64,000 bases of DNA from Casp-actino8 sp044358015 (GCA_044358015.1 JBIKOO010000003.1:1-64000); one strand, 5' to 3'. Shown: positions 26,310 to 36,339, counted from the first letter of the stretch. The notes: generated by a model from the letters alone, not told the origin. Numbers and translations are program-made.

Positions 26310-28097
26310 TTAAAGGGCGGAGGCGAGGGTGTCGAGTTGGGCGGTCAGCTTCGCCGGCAACTTGGAACCAAACTGGGCGTAGTGATCCTTGATCTGGGGG
26401 ATCGCGGCCTTCCAGCCATCGGAATCAACAGACAGCAACGCCTTCATATCGGCATCATCAATCTTGAGGCCAGCAACATCGAGCGAACCTTCGGCGGGCA
26501 ACATTCCGATCGGTGTCTCAACGGCACCAACGGTTCCGGCAACACGCTCAAAGACCCACTTCAACACACGACTGTTTTCGCCGTAGCCAGGCCACAAGAA
26601 GCGACCGTCTTCATCACGGCGGAACCAGTTCACGAAGAATATCTGCGGCAACTTGGCTGCATCGGCCTTGGCGCCAAGTGCAAGCCAGTGTGCGAAGTAA
26701 TCGGCCATGTTGTAACCACAGAACGGCAACATGGCCATCGGGTCAAATCGCAAATTGCCAACGGCACCCTGCTGAGCAGCAGTGGTCTCCGAGGCCATGA
26801 TTGAGCCCAGGAACACGCCATGTTCCCAGTTGAACGCCTGAGTCACCAACGGAACGGTCGTACGACGGCGTCCACCGAACAAGATTGCCGAGATCGGCAC
26901 ACCTGCGGGGTCTTGCCATTCGGGCGCAGCCGACGGGCACTGTGATGCTGGTGCGGTGAATCGAGCGTTCGGGTGAGCAGCCGGAGTCTCGGTCTCAGGA
27001 GTCCAGGCATTGCCCTTCCAGTCGGTGGCGCGGGCCGGAGCGTCGTCTGACATTCCTTCCCACCACACATCGCCGTCAGAGGTGAGGGCAGTGTTCGTGA
27101 AAATGCTGTTGCCCCACAACGTGTGCATGGCATTGGCGTTGGTGTCGTAACCAGTTCCGGGAGCCACACCAAAGAATCCGGCTTCGGGGTTGATTGCATA
27201 CAAACGACCGTCAGGACCAAACTTCATCCAGCAAATGTCGTCGCCGATGGTCTCGGCTTTCCAGCCCGGAATGGTTGGGACCAACATTGCGAGGTTGGTC
27301 TTACCGCACGCCGACGGGAATGCGGCTGCGATGTACTTGGCTTCGCCAGCAGGATTGGTGAGCTTGAGAATGAGCATGTGCTCGGCCAACCAACCATCGT
27401 CGCGGGCCATCACCGAAGCAATACGAAGTGCGAAGCACTTTTTGCCGAGCAAAGCGTTTCCGCCATAGCCCGAACCGAATGACCAGATCTCGCGAGTCTC
27501 GGGGAAGTGGACGATGTATTTGTTGTCGGGGTTGCACGGCCACGCGGACGATTTCTCGTCAGCAGCCAAAGGTGCACCAACTGAATGCAAGCATGGCACC
27601 CAATCGCCGTTGCCCAAAACATCGAGAGCGCCTTGGCCCATACGGGTCATGATGCGCATGCTGACGGCAACATATGCCGAGTCGGTGAGTTGTACGCCAA
27701 TGTGCGCAATCGGCGAGCCAAGCGGTCCCATGCTGAACGGGACCACGTACATCGTGCGACCCTTCATGCATCCGGTGTAAAGCGTCTTCATTTCGGCACG
27801 CATGTCGGCTGCTTCACGCCAGTTGTTGTTGGGGCCAGCATCTTCTTTTTTCGCAGAACAAATAAAGGTGCGATCTTCAACTCGAGCAACATCGCCCAGA
27901 TCGCTGTGAGCCCAGTAACTGTTGGGGCGCTTGGCTTCGTCGAGTTTGGTGAAGGTACCGCTATCAACGAGTTGCTGACACAAGCGTTCGTACTCTTCGG
28001 CTGAACCATCACACCAGTAGATGTCGTCTGGCTGCATGATTGCTGCCCACTCGGCGACCCACTTTTTCAAACGTTCGTTATTGCTTGAACCGCTCAT
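26310..28097 (-). CDS. pckG: Phosphoenolpyruvate carboxykinase (GTP)
   Basis: A 595-residue GTP-type PEPCK. The P-loop/kinase-1a motif is FPSACGKTNLAMLVP, preceded by GYGGNALLGKKCFALRIAS and followed by kinase-2 ETIGDDICWMKFG; the guanine-binding region FILFGGRRRTTVPLV-like segment reads ILFGGRRRTTVPLV. It converts oxaloacetate to PEP for gluconeogenesis. The start is ATG 28097 with AAGGAG upstream; the frame extends to 28196 without protein-like features. Complements the PEP-swivelling protein near position 1145 only by theme, not by linkage. Confidence 0.97.
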   Translation of the reverse strand: MSGSSNNERLKKWVAEWAAIMQPDDIYWCDGSAEEYERLCQQLVDSGTFTKLDEAKRPNSYWAHSDLGDVARVEDRTFICSAKKEDAGPNNNWREAADMRAEMKTLYTGCMKGRTMYVVPFSMGPLGSPIAHIGVQLTDSAYVAVSMRIMTRMGQGALDVLGNGDWVPCLHSVGAPLAADEKSSAWPCNPDNKYIVHFPETREIWSFGSGYGGNALLGKKCFALRIASVMARDDGWLAEHMLILKLTNPAGEAKYIAAAFPSACGKTNLAMLVPTIPGWKAETIGDDICWMKFGPDGRLYAINPEAGFFGVAPGTGYDTNANAMHTLWGNSIFTNTALTSDGDVWWEGMSDDAPARATDWKGNAWTPETETPAAHPNARFTAPASQCPSAAPEWQDPAGVPISAILFGGRRRTTVPLVTQAFNWEHGVFLGSIMASETTAAQQGAVGNLRFDPMAMLPFCGYNMADYFAHWLALGAKADAAKLPQIFFVNWFRRDEDGRFLWPGYGENSRVLKWVFERVAGTVGAVETPIGMLPAEGSLDVAGLKIDDADMKALLSVDSDGWKAAIPQIKDHYAQFGSKLPAKLTAQLDTLASAL

Positions 28098-28201
28098 GAT
28101 GTGCTCCTTAGGCGATCGCTCGCCATGGATAGGGGGATTGTTATCGGGAACTAACGAATTCTTAGAGACAGGCTTATTACAAAAGGATGATGTCAAGCAA
28201 A

Positions 28202-28226
28202 AACACCTGGTTAAAAACCAGGTGTT
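28202..28226 (-). terminator. Rho-independent terminator overlapping the stop of the cold-shock-like gene
   Basis: An 11-bp perfect stem AACACCTGGTT/AACCAGGTGTT with a 3-nt loop; on the minus strand it is followed by a TTTTTGC run. The stop codon of the gene ending at 28211 lies inside the stem-loop. Confidence 0.85.
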
Positions 28227-28432
28227 CCCATATCAACTTCGGAACCGAGACGCAGTTGAGTTGCTAATCCGTCGGCATTGAGATCGAACACCACACGCTG
28301 TCCTGGGCGAAGCATGCGAAAGATGCTGCCCTCAAGAGCGTCAGCGGCCAGTTCGTGTTCGCTGAGATCGGTGTCACGCAGGATCAGGCCGGTGCCCGTA
28401 GTGGGGTCGAAGGCTTTGATCACACCTTGCAT
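28211..28432 (-). CDS. Small cold-shock-domain-like protein
   Basis: A 73-residue protein resembling a divergent OB/cold-shock domain: MQGVIKAFDPTTGTGLILRD matches the first strands of CspA-like proteins and RPGQRVVFDL the fourth. The RNP aromatic residues are mostly absent, so nucleic-acid binding is uncertain. It starts 13 nt after rpmB in the same direction, suggesting one transcript ended by the hairpin at 28202. Confidence 0.7.
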   Translation of the reverse strand: MQGVIKAFDPTTGTGLILRDTDLSEHELAADALEGSIFRMLRPGQRVVFDLNADGLATQLRLGSEVDMGTPGF

Positions 28433-28445
28433 GAGCGGAGTTCGT

Positions 28446-28661
28446 TCACTTATCCGATGCGGCGGTGCCGCGGCTGACCTTAGTGACCTTGCCAGCGCGG
28501 ATACAGCTGGTGCACACGTAGAGACGCTTTGGGGTGCCGTTAATCATGGCGCGAACGCGCTGAATGTTCGGACTCCAACGACGCTTGGTGCGCACATGGG
28601 AGTGCGACACTGACATGCCCCAGGATGGGTGCTTCTTGCAGACTTCACATACTGCTGCCAT
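28446..28661 (-). CDS. rpmB: 50S ribosomal protein L28
   Basis: A 71-residue L28: AAVCEVCKKHPSWGMSVSHS, then RTKRRWSPNIQRVR and LYVCTSCIRAGKVTKV. The paired CxxC motifs (residues ~5-8 and 50-53) make this the zinc-binding version. Divergent from the DAK2 gene across 165 nt; rpmB next to DAK2-recG is a widely conserved arrangement. Confidence 0.96.
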   Translation of the reverse strand: MAAVCEVCKKHPSWGMSVSHSHVRTKRRWSPNIQRVRAMINGTPKRLYVCTSCIRAGKVTKVSRGTAASDK

Positions 28662-28826
28662 GACACGTTCTTTCTCTTCACTCGAATTTGTTTTTCACTT
28701 GAATTTGCATAGACGGAGACTCAAGCACGATCTCGGACACCGAACGCTACCAGCGGATTCGGCCGACCCCCAAGTACAAAGCAAGATCCAGTCCATGATT
28801 TTCAGGCTCCGTCAGTCACACCCACC

Positions 28827-30542
28827 ATGCGCCTGCCCACTACCATCGGTCAGGTGAACCCACCTGTTCTCAGCCCCGAGGGGTCAGCCGAACATTTCGA
28901 CGCCGATCGGCTTCGGCGTACCGTCGTTGCCTTTCGGGACGCGGTCAAGGCCCATGCCCCCCGAATTAACCGTCTGAACGTGTATCCGGTCCCTGACGGG
29001 GACACCGGAACCAATATGGCCCGCACCCTCGACGCCGTGGTGGCCGAACTTGACCAGGCTGGACCCGAGATCGAGCCGACCTGCCAGGCCATCTCGCACG
29101 GATCCCTCATGGGGGCCCGCGGAAATTCGGGTGTCATCTTGTCGCAGATCTTGCGCGGCCTTTCGGGCAAGCTCTCGGCCAAGGCGGGTAGTACAGCGAC
29201 CGAGTTCGCCGAAGCGCTCAGCGCTGCTTCGGCCTCGGCCTATCAGGCAGTACTCAAGCCGATTGAAGGCACGATTTTGACGGTGGTGCGTGAGGCCAGC
29301 GAAGCCGCCAAGGCTTCGGCAGCGTCAGGGGCAACTCTTGGTGCCACGTTGCGCGCCGCCCGTGATGCCGGACGACTTTCACTTGATCGCACCCCCGATC
29401 TTTTGCCGGTCTTGAAAGAGGCAGGAGTTGTCGATGCTGGCGGCGCGGGTTTCATGTTGTTACTTGATGCAGCGCTCAATGTGGTTGACGGTGACCCGAT
29501 GCCTTTGCCAGAAGACTCAATTGGGGGAGACGCTCTCGACGAGCCATTGCCAGCGATGATGTCAATGACTGCGCCTGATTCGCACGGCGAAGTATCAGTT
29601 GCCGACCTCCGCTACGAGGTGATGTATTTCTTGCATCTCGAAGACGGCAAGATCGACCAGTTCAAAAATGATTGGGGCGAAATCGGTGACTCCATTGTTG
29701 TCGTGGGTGGCGACGGCATTTGGAACTGTCACGTGCACACCAATGACATTGGTGCGGCGATTGAAGTAGCAATCGATCTTGGTGGTCGCCCGAAACAAAT
29801 TCGTGTCACCGATCTTTTTGAAGAAGTTGCCGAGCGGCATGCCATGCACGATGCGCAACGTGCCGCCGCTGGTTTGCCAGCAGTGACGACGGCCGTTGTT
29901 GCCGTGTGTAGCGGCAGCGGTCTCGAAGAACTGTTCGCGCAACTCGGAGTGCAAGGGGTTGTGACGGGTGGTCAAACCTTGAACCCGTCAACCGCCGAAT
30001 TGCTTGATGCAGTTGAACATGTGAACGCACAACAGGTCATTGTCTTACCTAATAACAAGAACATCATTCCAGTGGCTGAACAACTCAATGCACTCACCTC
30101 TAAAGAAGTGCGGGTTGTTCTCACGAAATCAATGCCCGAAGCTCTCGCCGCTCTTGTTGTGTACGACCCTGAAGCCAGCGTCGATGAAAACCTTGCCGAA
30201 ATGGCCGAAGCTACCGAAGCAATGGTCACGGGTGAAGTCACTCAGTCGATTCGCGACACCAATAGCGATGCCGGCCCGATCACCGTAGGTGACTGGATTG
30301 GTTTGGTTCGCGGTGACGGCATCGTGACAGTCAACGGAACTCTTGAAGGGGTATCAATATCGTTGTTGCAACATCTCGTCACCGATGGACGTGAGATCGT
30401 CACAATCATCGAAGGAACGGATGCACCGGCTTCAACAACTGCAGCCTTGCGAACGTGGCTAGAAACAGAACGTCCCGATGTACAGATTGAGTGCCACAAA
30501 GGCGGACAGCCTTTGTATCCATATCTCTTCGGCGTCGAATGA
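28827..30542 (+). CDS. DAK2/DegV-type protein (YloV, fatty-acid kinase FakA-like)
   Basis: A 571-residue protein with an N-terminal DAK2 (DhaL-like) nucleotide-binding domain: NVYPVPDGDTGTNMARTLDA carries the Mg-binding Asp residues, and SHGSLMGARGNSGVILSQIL the ATP loop. The middle domain (YEVMYFLHLEDG, then HVHTNDIGAAIEVA) and C-terminal DegV-like part complete the YloV/FakA layout. Characterised relatives phosphorylate fatty acids bound by FakB. ATG 28827 is used; GTG 28854 is a good alternative. recG follows after 11 nt. Confidence 0.9.
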   Translation: MRLPTTIGQVNPPVLSPEGSAEHFDADRLRRTVVAFRDAVKAHAPRINRLNVYPVPDGDTGTNMARTLDAVVAELDQAGPEIEPTCQAISHGSLMGARGNSGVILSQILRGLSGKLSAKAGSTATEFAEALSAASASAYQAVLKPIEGTILTVVREASEAAKASAASGATLGATLRAARDAGRLSLDRTPDLLPVLKEAGVVDAGGAGFMLLLDAALNVVDGDPMPLPEDSIGGDALDEPLPAMMSMTAPDSHGEVSVADLRYEVMYFLHLEDGKIDQFKNDWGEIGDSIVVVGGDGIWNCHVHTNDIGAAIEVAIDLGGRPKQIRVTDLFEEVAERHAMHDAQRAAAGLPAVTTAVVAVCSGSGLEELFAQLGVQGVVTGGQTLNPSTAELLDAVEHVNAQQVIVLPNNKNIIPVAEQLNALTSKEVRVVLTKSMPEALAALVVYDPEASVDENLAEMAEATEAMVTGEVTQSIRDTNSDAGPITVGDWIGLVRGDGIVTVNGTLEGVSISLLQHLVTDGREIVTIIEGTDAPASTTAALRTWLETERPDVQIECHKGGQPLYPYLFGVE

Positions 30543-30553
30543 CGCGGTGACGA

Positions 30554-32737
30554 GTGACTGAATCCGCTCCCACCGGCCCTATTTCATTTTCTGAGTTGTC
30601 GCGTATGCCGATGACGCGACTCAAATCTGTGGGTGCGGGAAAGCGATCTGAAAGCTTCGCCAAGTTCGGTGTTGAAAACTTGCTCGATCTGCTGACTCAT
30701 TATCCACGTCGTTGGATTGACCGGACCAAGGAAGCAACAATTGCGAGCGCTGTTGAAGGCGCAGATTCTTTGGTGATCGGCGAAGTGCGTTCGATCTCGA
30801 GCCCACCCAAGGGAGCCCGGCGTGGCCCGTCGCGCGTCACCGCAACAATTGCCGACGGCAGTGGTCGATTGTCAATTGTGTTCTTTAATCAACCATGGCG
30901 CGAGCGACAACTGAAGGTTGGTTCGTATGTCGCGGTATTTGGAAAACTTGGTTCATTTAACGGTACGAAGCAGATGGCCAATCCAACCGTTGACGTATTG
31001 GGGGATCCCGATGAGCGGCCTCGTCCCATTGTTGCGGTGTACCCGCAGAGCGAAAAGATTGATTTGCCTTCGTGGGTTGTCCTGAAGTCAATTGATGAAA
31101 CTTTGAATCGCTGTCGGGCACGCGGAATCAGCGATCCGCTACCAAAAGCAATGCGCAAGAAGTACAAATTGATGGACCGTCAAGATGCGTTATTTGGAAT
31201 TCACATTCCAGAGACTTTTGCCGAGAAAGAAATGGCGCGTCGGCGTTTGGCATTTGACGAGTTACTGCGCGTGCAATTGGTCTTGGTGATGCGTAAACGT
31301 TTGATTGAACGCGACTCCATCGGAATTCAGCACAAAGTCAATGGCCAACTCGTGGAGCGCTTCTATCAACACCTCCCGTATGAATTGACGCAAGCGCAGC
31401 ATCGAGTCATTGCCGAAATTGAAGCCGACCTTGCGAGTCCACACCCAATGCATCGTCTGCTTCAAGGTGACGTTGGTGCGGGCAAAACGATTGTTGCAGT
31501 ATCGGCCATGTTGGCGGCCGTGCAGGGAGGTCATCAAGGTGCACTGATGGCACCAACTGAAGTTCTTGCTGAACAACATGCAGTTGGTATTCGCAAGTTA
31601 TTGGCGGGCCTGCAAATTCCGGCAACTGACAATTTGTTTGGCGAACGTGAAGTGCGCGTTCAACTATTGACGAGCAGCGTGACAGCCGAGCGGCGACGCG
31701 ATGTACTTGCGGGTCTCGCCGACGGCAGTGTTGACATTGCGATTGGCACCCACGCTCTCATTCAAGAGTCGGTACAGTTTCATAGTCTTGGTGTGGTCGT
31801 TGTTGACGAACAACACCGCTTTGGCGTTGAACAAAGAGCGGCATTGCGCGACAAAGGCGAAGACGGTGGGGCGGTGCCAGACGTTCTTGTGATGACTGCA
31901 ACTCCGATACCACGAACTGCGGCCATGACTGTGTACGGCGATCTTGACGTGAGTGTCCTTGATCAAAAGCCACCGGGGCGCACGCCGATCGTTACCAAGC
32001 ACGCGTTGGGTGAAGATGAAGAAGCAGAAGTGTGGGCTGATGTACGTGCCGAAGTCGCTGCTGGGCGACAGGTGTACATCGTATGTCCTCTCATTGAGGA
32101 GAGCGAAAAACTTGAGGTCGCATCAGCCGAAGAAACAATCGCTCGGTTGGCTTTTGATGAACTGAAGGGTCTTCGTTTGGCTTTGCTTCACGGGCGTATG
32201 TCATCAGCCGAAAAAGAGTCGGTGATGGAAGCGTTTCGCACCGGCGAAACCGATGTGCTTGTTGCAACGACGGTGATCGAGGTTGGCGTCGACGTTCCGA
32301 ATGCCACGATCATGGTGATTTTGGATGCTGATCGATTCGGAATTGCCCAACTGCATCAACTTCGCGGTCGAGTAGGTCGAGGTGTGCACGCATCTCACTG
32401 CTGGCTTGTGACATCCATCAAAGAAAATGATGAGGGTTTGATATCTGACTCAAATCCGCGGATTGAGGCGCTCGTTGAATCAGATGACGGCTTCTACTTG
32501 GCCGAAGCCGACCTTGAACTGCGCGGCGAGGGCACCTTAATGAACAAAGAACAAAAGGGACGCAGCGACCTTAAGTTGGCTTCTTTGCGACGTGATCGTG
32601 AATTAGTAGAGCTGGCGCGCGAAGCTGCCTACGAAATTGTTGATCCAGATATCACTTTGTCAAAACATCCTGATCTTCGCGATGAACTATCAATATTCCT
32701 TCGACCAGAAGATGAAGAGTTCTTGTTTAAGAGTTAG
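30554..32737 (+). CDS. recG: ATP-dependent DNA helicase RecG
   Basis: A 727-residue RecG. An N-terminal wedge/OB domain (~1-250) precedes a helicase core with Walker A LLQGDVGAGKTIVAV, motif Ia ALMAPTEVLAEQHA, Walker B VVVDEQHRFGVEQR, motif III VLVMTATPIPRTAAMT, and the C-terminal lobe VATTVIEVGVDVPNATIM and QLRGRVGRG. It remodels stalled replication forks and Holliday junctions. The start is GTG 30554. Its last 11 nt overlap the converging gene at 32727. Confidence 0.96.
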   Translation: MTESAPTGPISFSELSRMPMTRLKSVGAGKRSESFAKFGVENLLDLLTHYPRRWIDRTKEATIASAVEGADSLVIGEVRSISSPPKGARRGPSRVTATIADGSGRLSIVFFNQPWRERQLKVGSYVAVFGKLGSFNGTKQMANPTVDVLGDPDERPRPIVAVYPQSEKIDLPSWVVLKSIDETLNRCRARGISDPLPKAMRKKYKLMDRQDALFGIHIPETFAEKEMARRRLAFDELLRVQLVLVMRKRLIERDSIGIQHKVNGQLVERFYQHLPYELTQAQHRVIAEIEADLASPHPMHRLLQGDVGAGKTIVAVSAMLAAVQGGHQGALMAPTEVLAEQHAVGIRKLLAGLQIPATDNLFGEREVRVQLLTSSVTAERRRDVLAGLADGSVDIAIGTHALIQESVQFHSLGVVVVDEQHRFGVEQRAALRDKGEDGGAVPDVLVMTATPIPRTAAMTVYGDLDVSVLDQKPPGRTPIVTKHALGEDEEAEVWADVRAEVAAGRQVYIVCPLIEESEKLEVASAEETIARLAFDELKGLRLALLHGRMSSAEKESVMEAFRTGETDVLVATTVIEVGVDVPNATIMVILDADRFGIAQLHQLRGRVGRGVHASHCWLVTSIKENDEGLISDSNPRIEALVESDDGFYLAEADLELRGEGTLMNKEQKGRSDLKLASLRRDRELVELAREAAYEIVDPDITLSKHPDLRDELSIFLRPEDEEFLFKS

Positions 32738-35700
32738 AGCAGCCATTCAGGTTTGGTGACGTATCAATGCGGAAATCGCTCAAACTTGGCTGACCAGCCT
32801 TGATAGCGACCGATAACTGTGCTTGGGCTCCCGTGCGTGTTCCTGCGACAACTTTGCTGTCAACGACGAGTACCGCAGACCGCGATCCCACAACGAGCAC
32901 AAACTTAAGAGGCTCTGCGCTGTCATGTTCAATGTCTTTGCCTGTGAATTCGACAGTGTCACTGGAAGATGAGGCTCGTGTCGCAGACAATGAAAGGTGC
33001 ACATTCTCGTAAGACGCTGTTGGATCAGACAGATTGAAGATTATTCCTGAATCGCCACTGAGCTGGTCAAAGGTCAAAGTTCCAGCAATGCGGACACAGT
33101 TTGTTTCTGACAAAACAAATGGCGAGGTTTCGTTAAAGATTTTGTCTTCAGCAATGTTCATTGATTCGGTTGGCTCAGTGATGAGCGTTGTCCAAACTTT
33201 ATTGCTGATACCGACTTCCATTGAGTTGCCGTCGTACGCAGTCGTGAAATTTGCAGAGACGTATTGAGCAAAAGGAGTCTGTTCATCGAGCGGGGTTTCT
33301 TTTGGTCGGGCGAACGCTTTCGGTTGAGTTTGTTGCATGTCTTGAGCAAACCAATTCCAGGTGTCTGCCAAAACATACTTCGGTGACGTCTTTCCTAAGT
33401 ACACCTCGCCGATCATGAATGACTTCCAACTGAAGCGAGTTGCGGGTACTCGTTCATGTTCGAGGTATGTCCAGGGATACATGGTCCACGCCAGCAGGGA
33501 GTCGCCTTGATGTGAAACTAAATCAAGGACAGCGCGAGTTGTACGGCCCTCGCCACCTTGACTTTGAGTTCTTTCGGTTTCATGTTGTGCGAAAGTTGTG
33601 AAAGTGCCGACTTTTTCGACCCCGGTCCAAAAGAGATCTGAGCATTGCGAGAACAGAACTATGAGTGCAGTGGCTATCGGTAGCGCGTAATGAACTTTTT
33701 CGGATTGATGTCGTTGAGGCTGTTGCTGAATTGTTCGGTGAGCAATGACCGTGGCAAGTTGAGCCAACAAGATTGCGCCCATGAATACATTTGGGACAGC
33801 AAGCACCGAAAAATAGTGGCTTGAATAACGTTGGCCGAGGACGAGTTCAGTCCAGCCAGAAATGAACCACAGGACTAATGCAATATGCATGACTCGCTGA
33901 AATTTCTGGAAGGTCCTCCAGTTGACCCAAGTAGTGAATGCAAACGCAATGACAAGCACGAGCATGATTGGTCGGTCTTGGTAGTAGCCGACAAACTCTT
34001 TCCAACCAAGACCAACTTGATTCATCAAACTACGGCCGGTTCCGGCGCTCATGAATCCGGCGTATGTCCACCACCCCGACCAAAACTCGTTGAAAGAACC
34101 GCGCAACGCATACCACATTGGTGCCGTAAGGACCGTCGCACCAATTGTGGTCATGGCAACAATTACTGGTCGATCAAAATGCGAGGCTTGGCGTCGATGG
34201 ATGATCAACGCACTGCCGATGACGATCGCGGCAAACAATGTTGTTAAGAGAGTTTGAACTGCTAATCCAAGAACTACAAATGAAGCGATGTACGTCCAGC
34301 GACTCCGACGCACGCTTGACCAGAACTGAGGACACCAAATGAGAGTGAAGACAATCGCAAGCGCGCCGGTCGTCATGTTGCGGCTATAGATAACACCCGC
34401 GTAATCACTCGACGAGATGGTGAAGTGTAAGAAGGTGAGAACTGATGCGCTTAATGCAATTGTTCGTGATCCACCTGATATTTGAGCGACTGCAGCAACG
34501 GCCGTTGAAAGCAAAGCTGCGATCATTAGTACGTACAGCGATACGCCGAACCAGTATGTTCCATCCGATGTGAAAAGTCGTACCGAGTCGTAAAGCGCTG
34601 TTTCAAGGGGGCCTTTGTTATGAATGCCATTTTGGTAATAGCTGCCACCAAATTTCGCGGCCCTTTCAACAATGGTGCGAGTGTATTGCGGATCAAAGTC
34701 TTGTGAACGATGTTCATTCGCAATCAACGCGCCAAGTGCGACGATAAAGATCGCCGATTGGGCAAATGCGGCCGATAAGCGAGTAATCGGTTTGTCGACA
34801 ACAGCCTCATCATCTGAAGCAATCTTTTGATTTTTGAATGAGCAATAGAGCGTTTCAACAGCCAAGGCAATAGCGATGATGACAATGACAAAGATTCGTA
34901 AAAATGGCCCAACGAGATGGCGCTGTACTTCAACGGCATCTCCTGCGATTGAGGCATACATCTCAGTTAAGAAAGCCGCTATGGAAATCGTCGAAAAAAC
35001 AGCAAACTTCCTCGACTTGGCAAAATACAGAAGGGCGATGATGGCAGCAAGCGCAGTTGCAAGCCAAAGCACTAATTGGTTTGTCGTTCGCGGAGAGTCA
35101 AAACCAAATGTTTGTGCAGGAAGTCGTTCAAGTGTGTTGAAACGGTCGTAATCGCGGAAGTCATACACAAGTGAACCCGGAAGTTCCTTTTGCATGACAT
35201 CAATCCAGAACGGCGCATCCATTGCTAAAGAGAGCAACTGATCGGTTTGTCCTGAGCCGTTGACCCAATGACGGAACTGGGCAAGTTCGGGGGCCTTCAA
35301 GAAAACTTCTCCGTCATCCCAAGTGTTGCGTCCGCTACGTCCGCTTAACGTTTCGCTTGGCGGCATGCCTCGATCTACGAAGTGGTTGGTCATTTCTTGA
35401 TCAGGCAGAATTCGTAGCCCGACGTTGTTCATCAGCGGATATTGATTTCGGTTACTGACGCCCTGCGAAATTGAAATGTATGAAAACATGACGAGTAGCA
35501 AGGCGATGCACTTGAACAAAGTTGACCGAAGGTCTTTCTTGCTGGCGCGCCACGCCAAAACAGTTAAGCCAATAACTAGAACCAGTACTGGTATTCCATG
35601 TGAATCACGGACCAGCATCCACGTGACGGTCGCTAAGGTTGCAATCCAGATTCGGCTTGCAGTGAATGCTTGAGATGCGCGTAGCCAGCAGGTTAAAGCA

Positions 35701-36152
35701 AAGATCGCCAGCGACATGCCGAGTGATTCACTTAGTACCTCAAGATTCCATAATCCAAATCTTGGTTGGATTGCAATGGCTGCAATCGCAGCGCATGTCA
35801 GCCACGCAAGTGGGCGTACTCTCATGATGCGCAAAATCGTGTGGCATAAGAAAGCGACCGAAATAGCAAAGAGAAGTGTTTGCAATAAAACGAAAGCTCG
35901 CGTGTTGAAAGCACTCAACCACAACAGAAACGGCACGCCCACGGGCCGTTCGGTAAACCAGAAAGATGGACTCAGCGGCCCAAGTTTGGCAACCTTTAGA
36001 TACGACGCCGAATCTGGAAAGAAGGATGGAAAACCATTTCTCCAACCAGGGCCGACAACTCGAACGACATAGAGCAAAACACCGAAGGTCAAAACCGAGA
36101 GCGAGCGATCTGTCTGCCGCCAACGGATCCTCCAATTACGAATCAAAGTCAT
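32727..36152 (-). CDS. Very large membrane protein: two GT-C-like modules plus C-terminal beta-rich domain
   Basis: A 1141-residue protein. The first ~450 residues carry about ten membrane helices, with a first extracytoplasmic loop FFPDSASYLKVAKLGPLS and TERPVGVPFLLWL, typical of GT-C glycosyltransferase-like proteins. A second membrane module (~460-870) repeats the plan, with GGSYYQNGIHNKGPLETALY in its first loop. Residues ~900-1141 are soluble: a mixed region, then a LamG/DUF1080-like beta domain (FDQLSGDSGIIFNLSDP, KFVLVVGSRSAVLVVD). Two GT-C modules in one chain are unusual. Donor, acceptor and activity are not deducible; an envelope glycan role is inference. It breaks an otherwise conserved recG-rsmD neighbourhood. 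Confidence 0.72.
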   Translation of the reverse strand: MTLIRNWRIRWRQTDRSLSVLTFGVLLYVVRVVGPGWRNGFPSFFPDSASYLKVAKLGPLSPSFWFTERPVGVPFLLWLSAFNTRAFVLLQTLLFAISVAFLCHTILRIMRVRPLAWLTCAAIAAIAIQPRFGLWNLEVLSESLGMSLAIFALTCWLRASQAFTASRIWIATLATVTWMLVRDSHGIPVLVLVIGLTVLAWRASKKDLRSTLFKCIALLLVMFSYISISQGVSNRNQYPLMNNVGLRILPDQEMTNHFVDRGMPPSETLSGRSGRNTWDDGEVFLKAPELAQFRHWVNGSGQTDQLLSLAMDAPFWIDVMQKELPGSLVYDFRDYDRFNTLERLPAQTFGFDSPRTTNQLVLWLATALAAIIALLYFAKSRKFAVFSTISIAAFLTEMYASIAGDAVEVQRHLVGPFLRIFVIVIIAIALAVETLYCSFKNQKIASDDEAVVDKPITRLSAAFAQSAIFIVALGALIANEHRSQDFDPQYTRTIVERAAKFGGSYYQNGIHNKGPLETALYDSVRLFTSDGTYWFGVSLYVLMIAALLSTAVAAVAQISGGSRTIALSASVLTFLHFTISSSDYAGVIYSRNMTTGALAIVFTLIWCPQFWSSVRRSRWTYIASFVVLGLAVQTLLTTLFAAIVIGSALIIHRRQASHFDRPVIVAMTTIGATVLTAPMWYALRGSFNEFWSGWWTYAGFMSAGTGRSLMNQVGLGWKEFVGYYQDRPIMLVLVIAFAFTTWVNWRTFQKFQRVMHIALVLWFISGWTELVLGQRYSSHYFSVLAVPNVFMGAILLAQLATVIAHRTIQQQPQRHQSEKVHYALPIATALIVLFSQCSDLFWTGVEKVGTFTTFAQHETERTQSQGGEGRTTRAVLDLVSHQGDSLLAWTMYPWTYLEHERVPATRFSWKSFMIGEVYLGKTSPKYVLADTWNWFAQDMQQTQPKAFARPKETPLDEQTPFAQYVSANFTTAYDGNSMEVGISNKVWTTLITEPTESMNIAEDKIFNETSPFVLSETNCVRIAGTLTFDQLSGDSGIIFNLSDPTASYENVHLSLSATRASSSSDTVEFTGKDIEHDSAEPLKFVLVVGSRSAVLVVDSKVVAGTRTGAQAQLSVAIKAGQPSLSDFRIDTSPNLNGCSNS

Positions 36153-36309
36153 TGTCCTCTTCGGGAAGTACCAAATCCCAGCGGTCGAGGCAATCGCGAC
36201 ACTTGTAGGTCACGATGTCGCCCGGAAACCACAGACCATCCTCGGGTGGATATGACGTGAGATAACAACGACCTCCACAATCAACACATACGATTTCCGC
36301 CTCAGGAGT
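36136..36309 (-). CDS. Small Cys4 (zinc-ribbon-like) protein
   Basis: A 57-residue acidic protein with two CxxC pairs (IVCVDCGGRCYLTSYPP and TYKCRDCLDRWDLVLP), consistent with one zinc site. No family name recognised. GTG 36309 gives the compact domain; ATG 36333 would add eight residues and leave only 6 nt to the divergent rsmD start. Its end overlaps the start of the large membrane protein by 17 nt, so the two may be coupled. Confidence 0.6.
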   Translation of the reverse strand, partial: TPEAEIVCVDCGGRCYLTSYPPEDGLWFPGDIVTYKCRDCLDRWDLVLPEEDNDFDS

Positions 36310-36339
36310 CACTTGTACAGTCTGCCGTATCATGGTTCT

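Noticed and set aside
25989..26804. Plus-strand open frame of 271 codons
   Set aside because: It overlaps the membrane-protein gene and the 3' end of pckG, and is Arg/Pro-rich without a recognisable fold.
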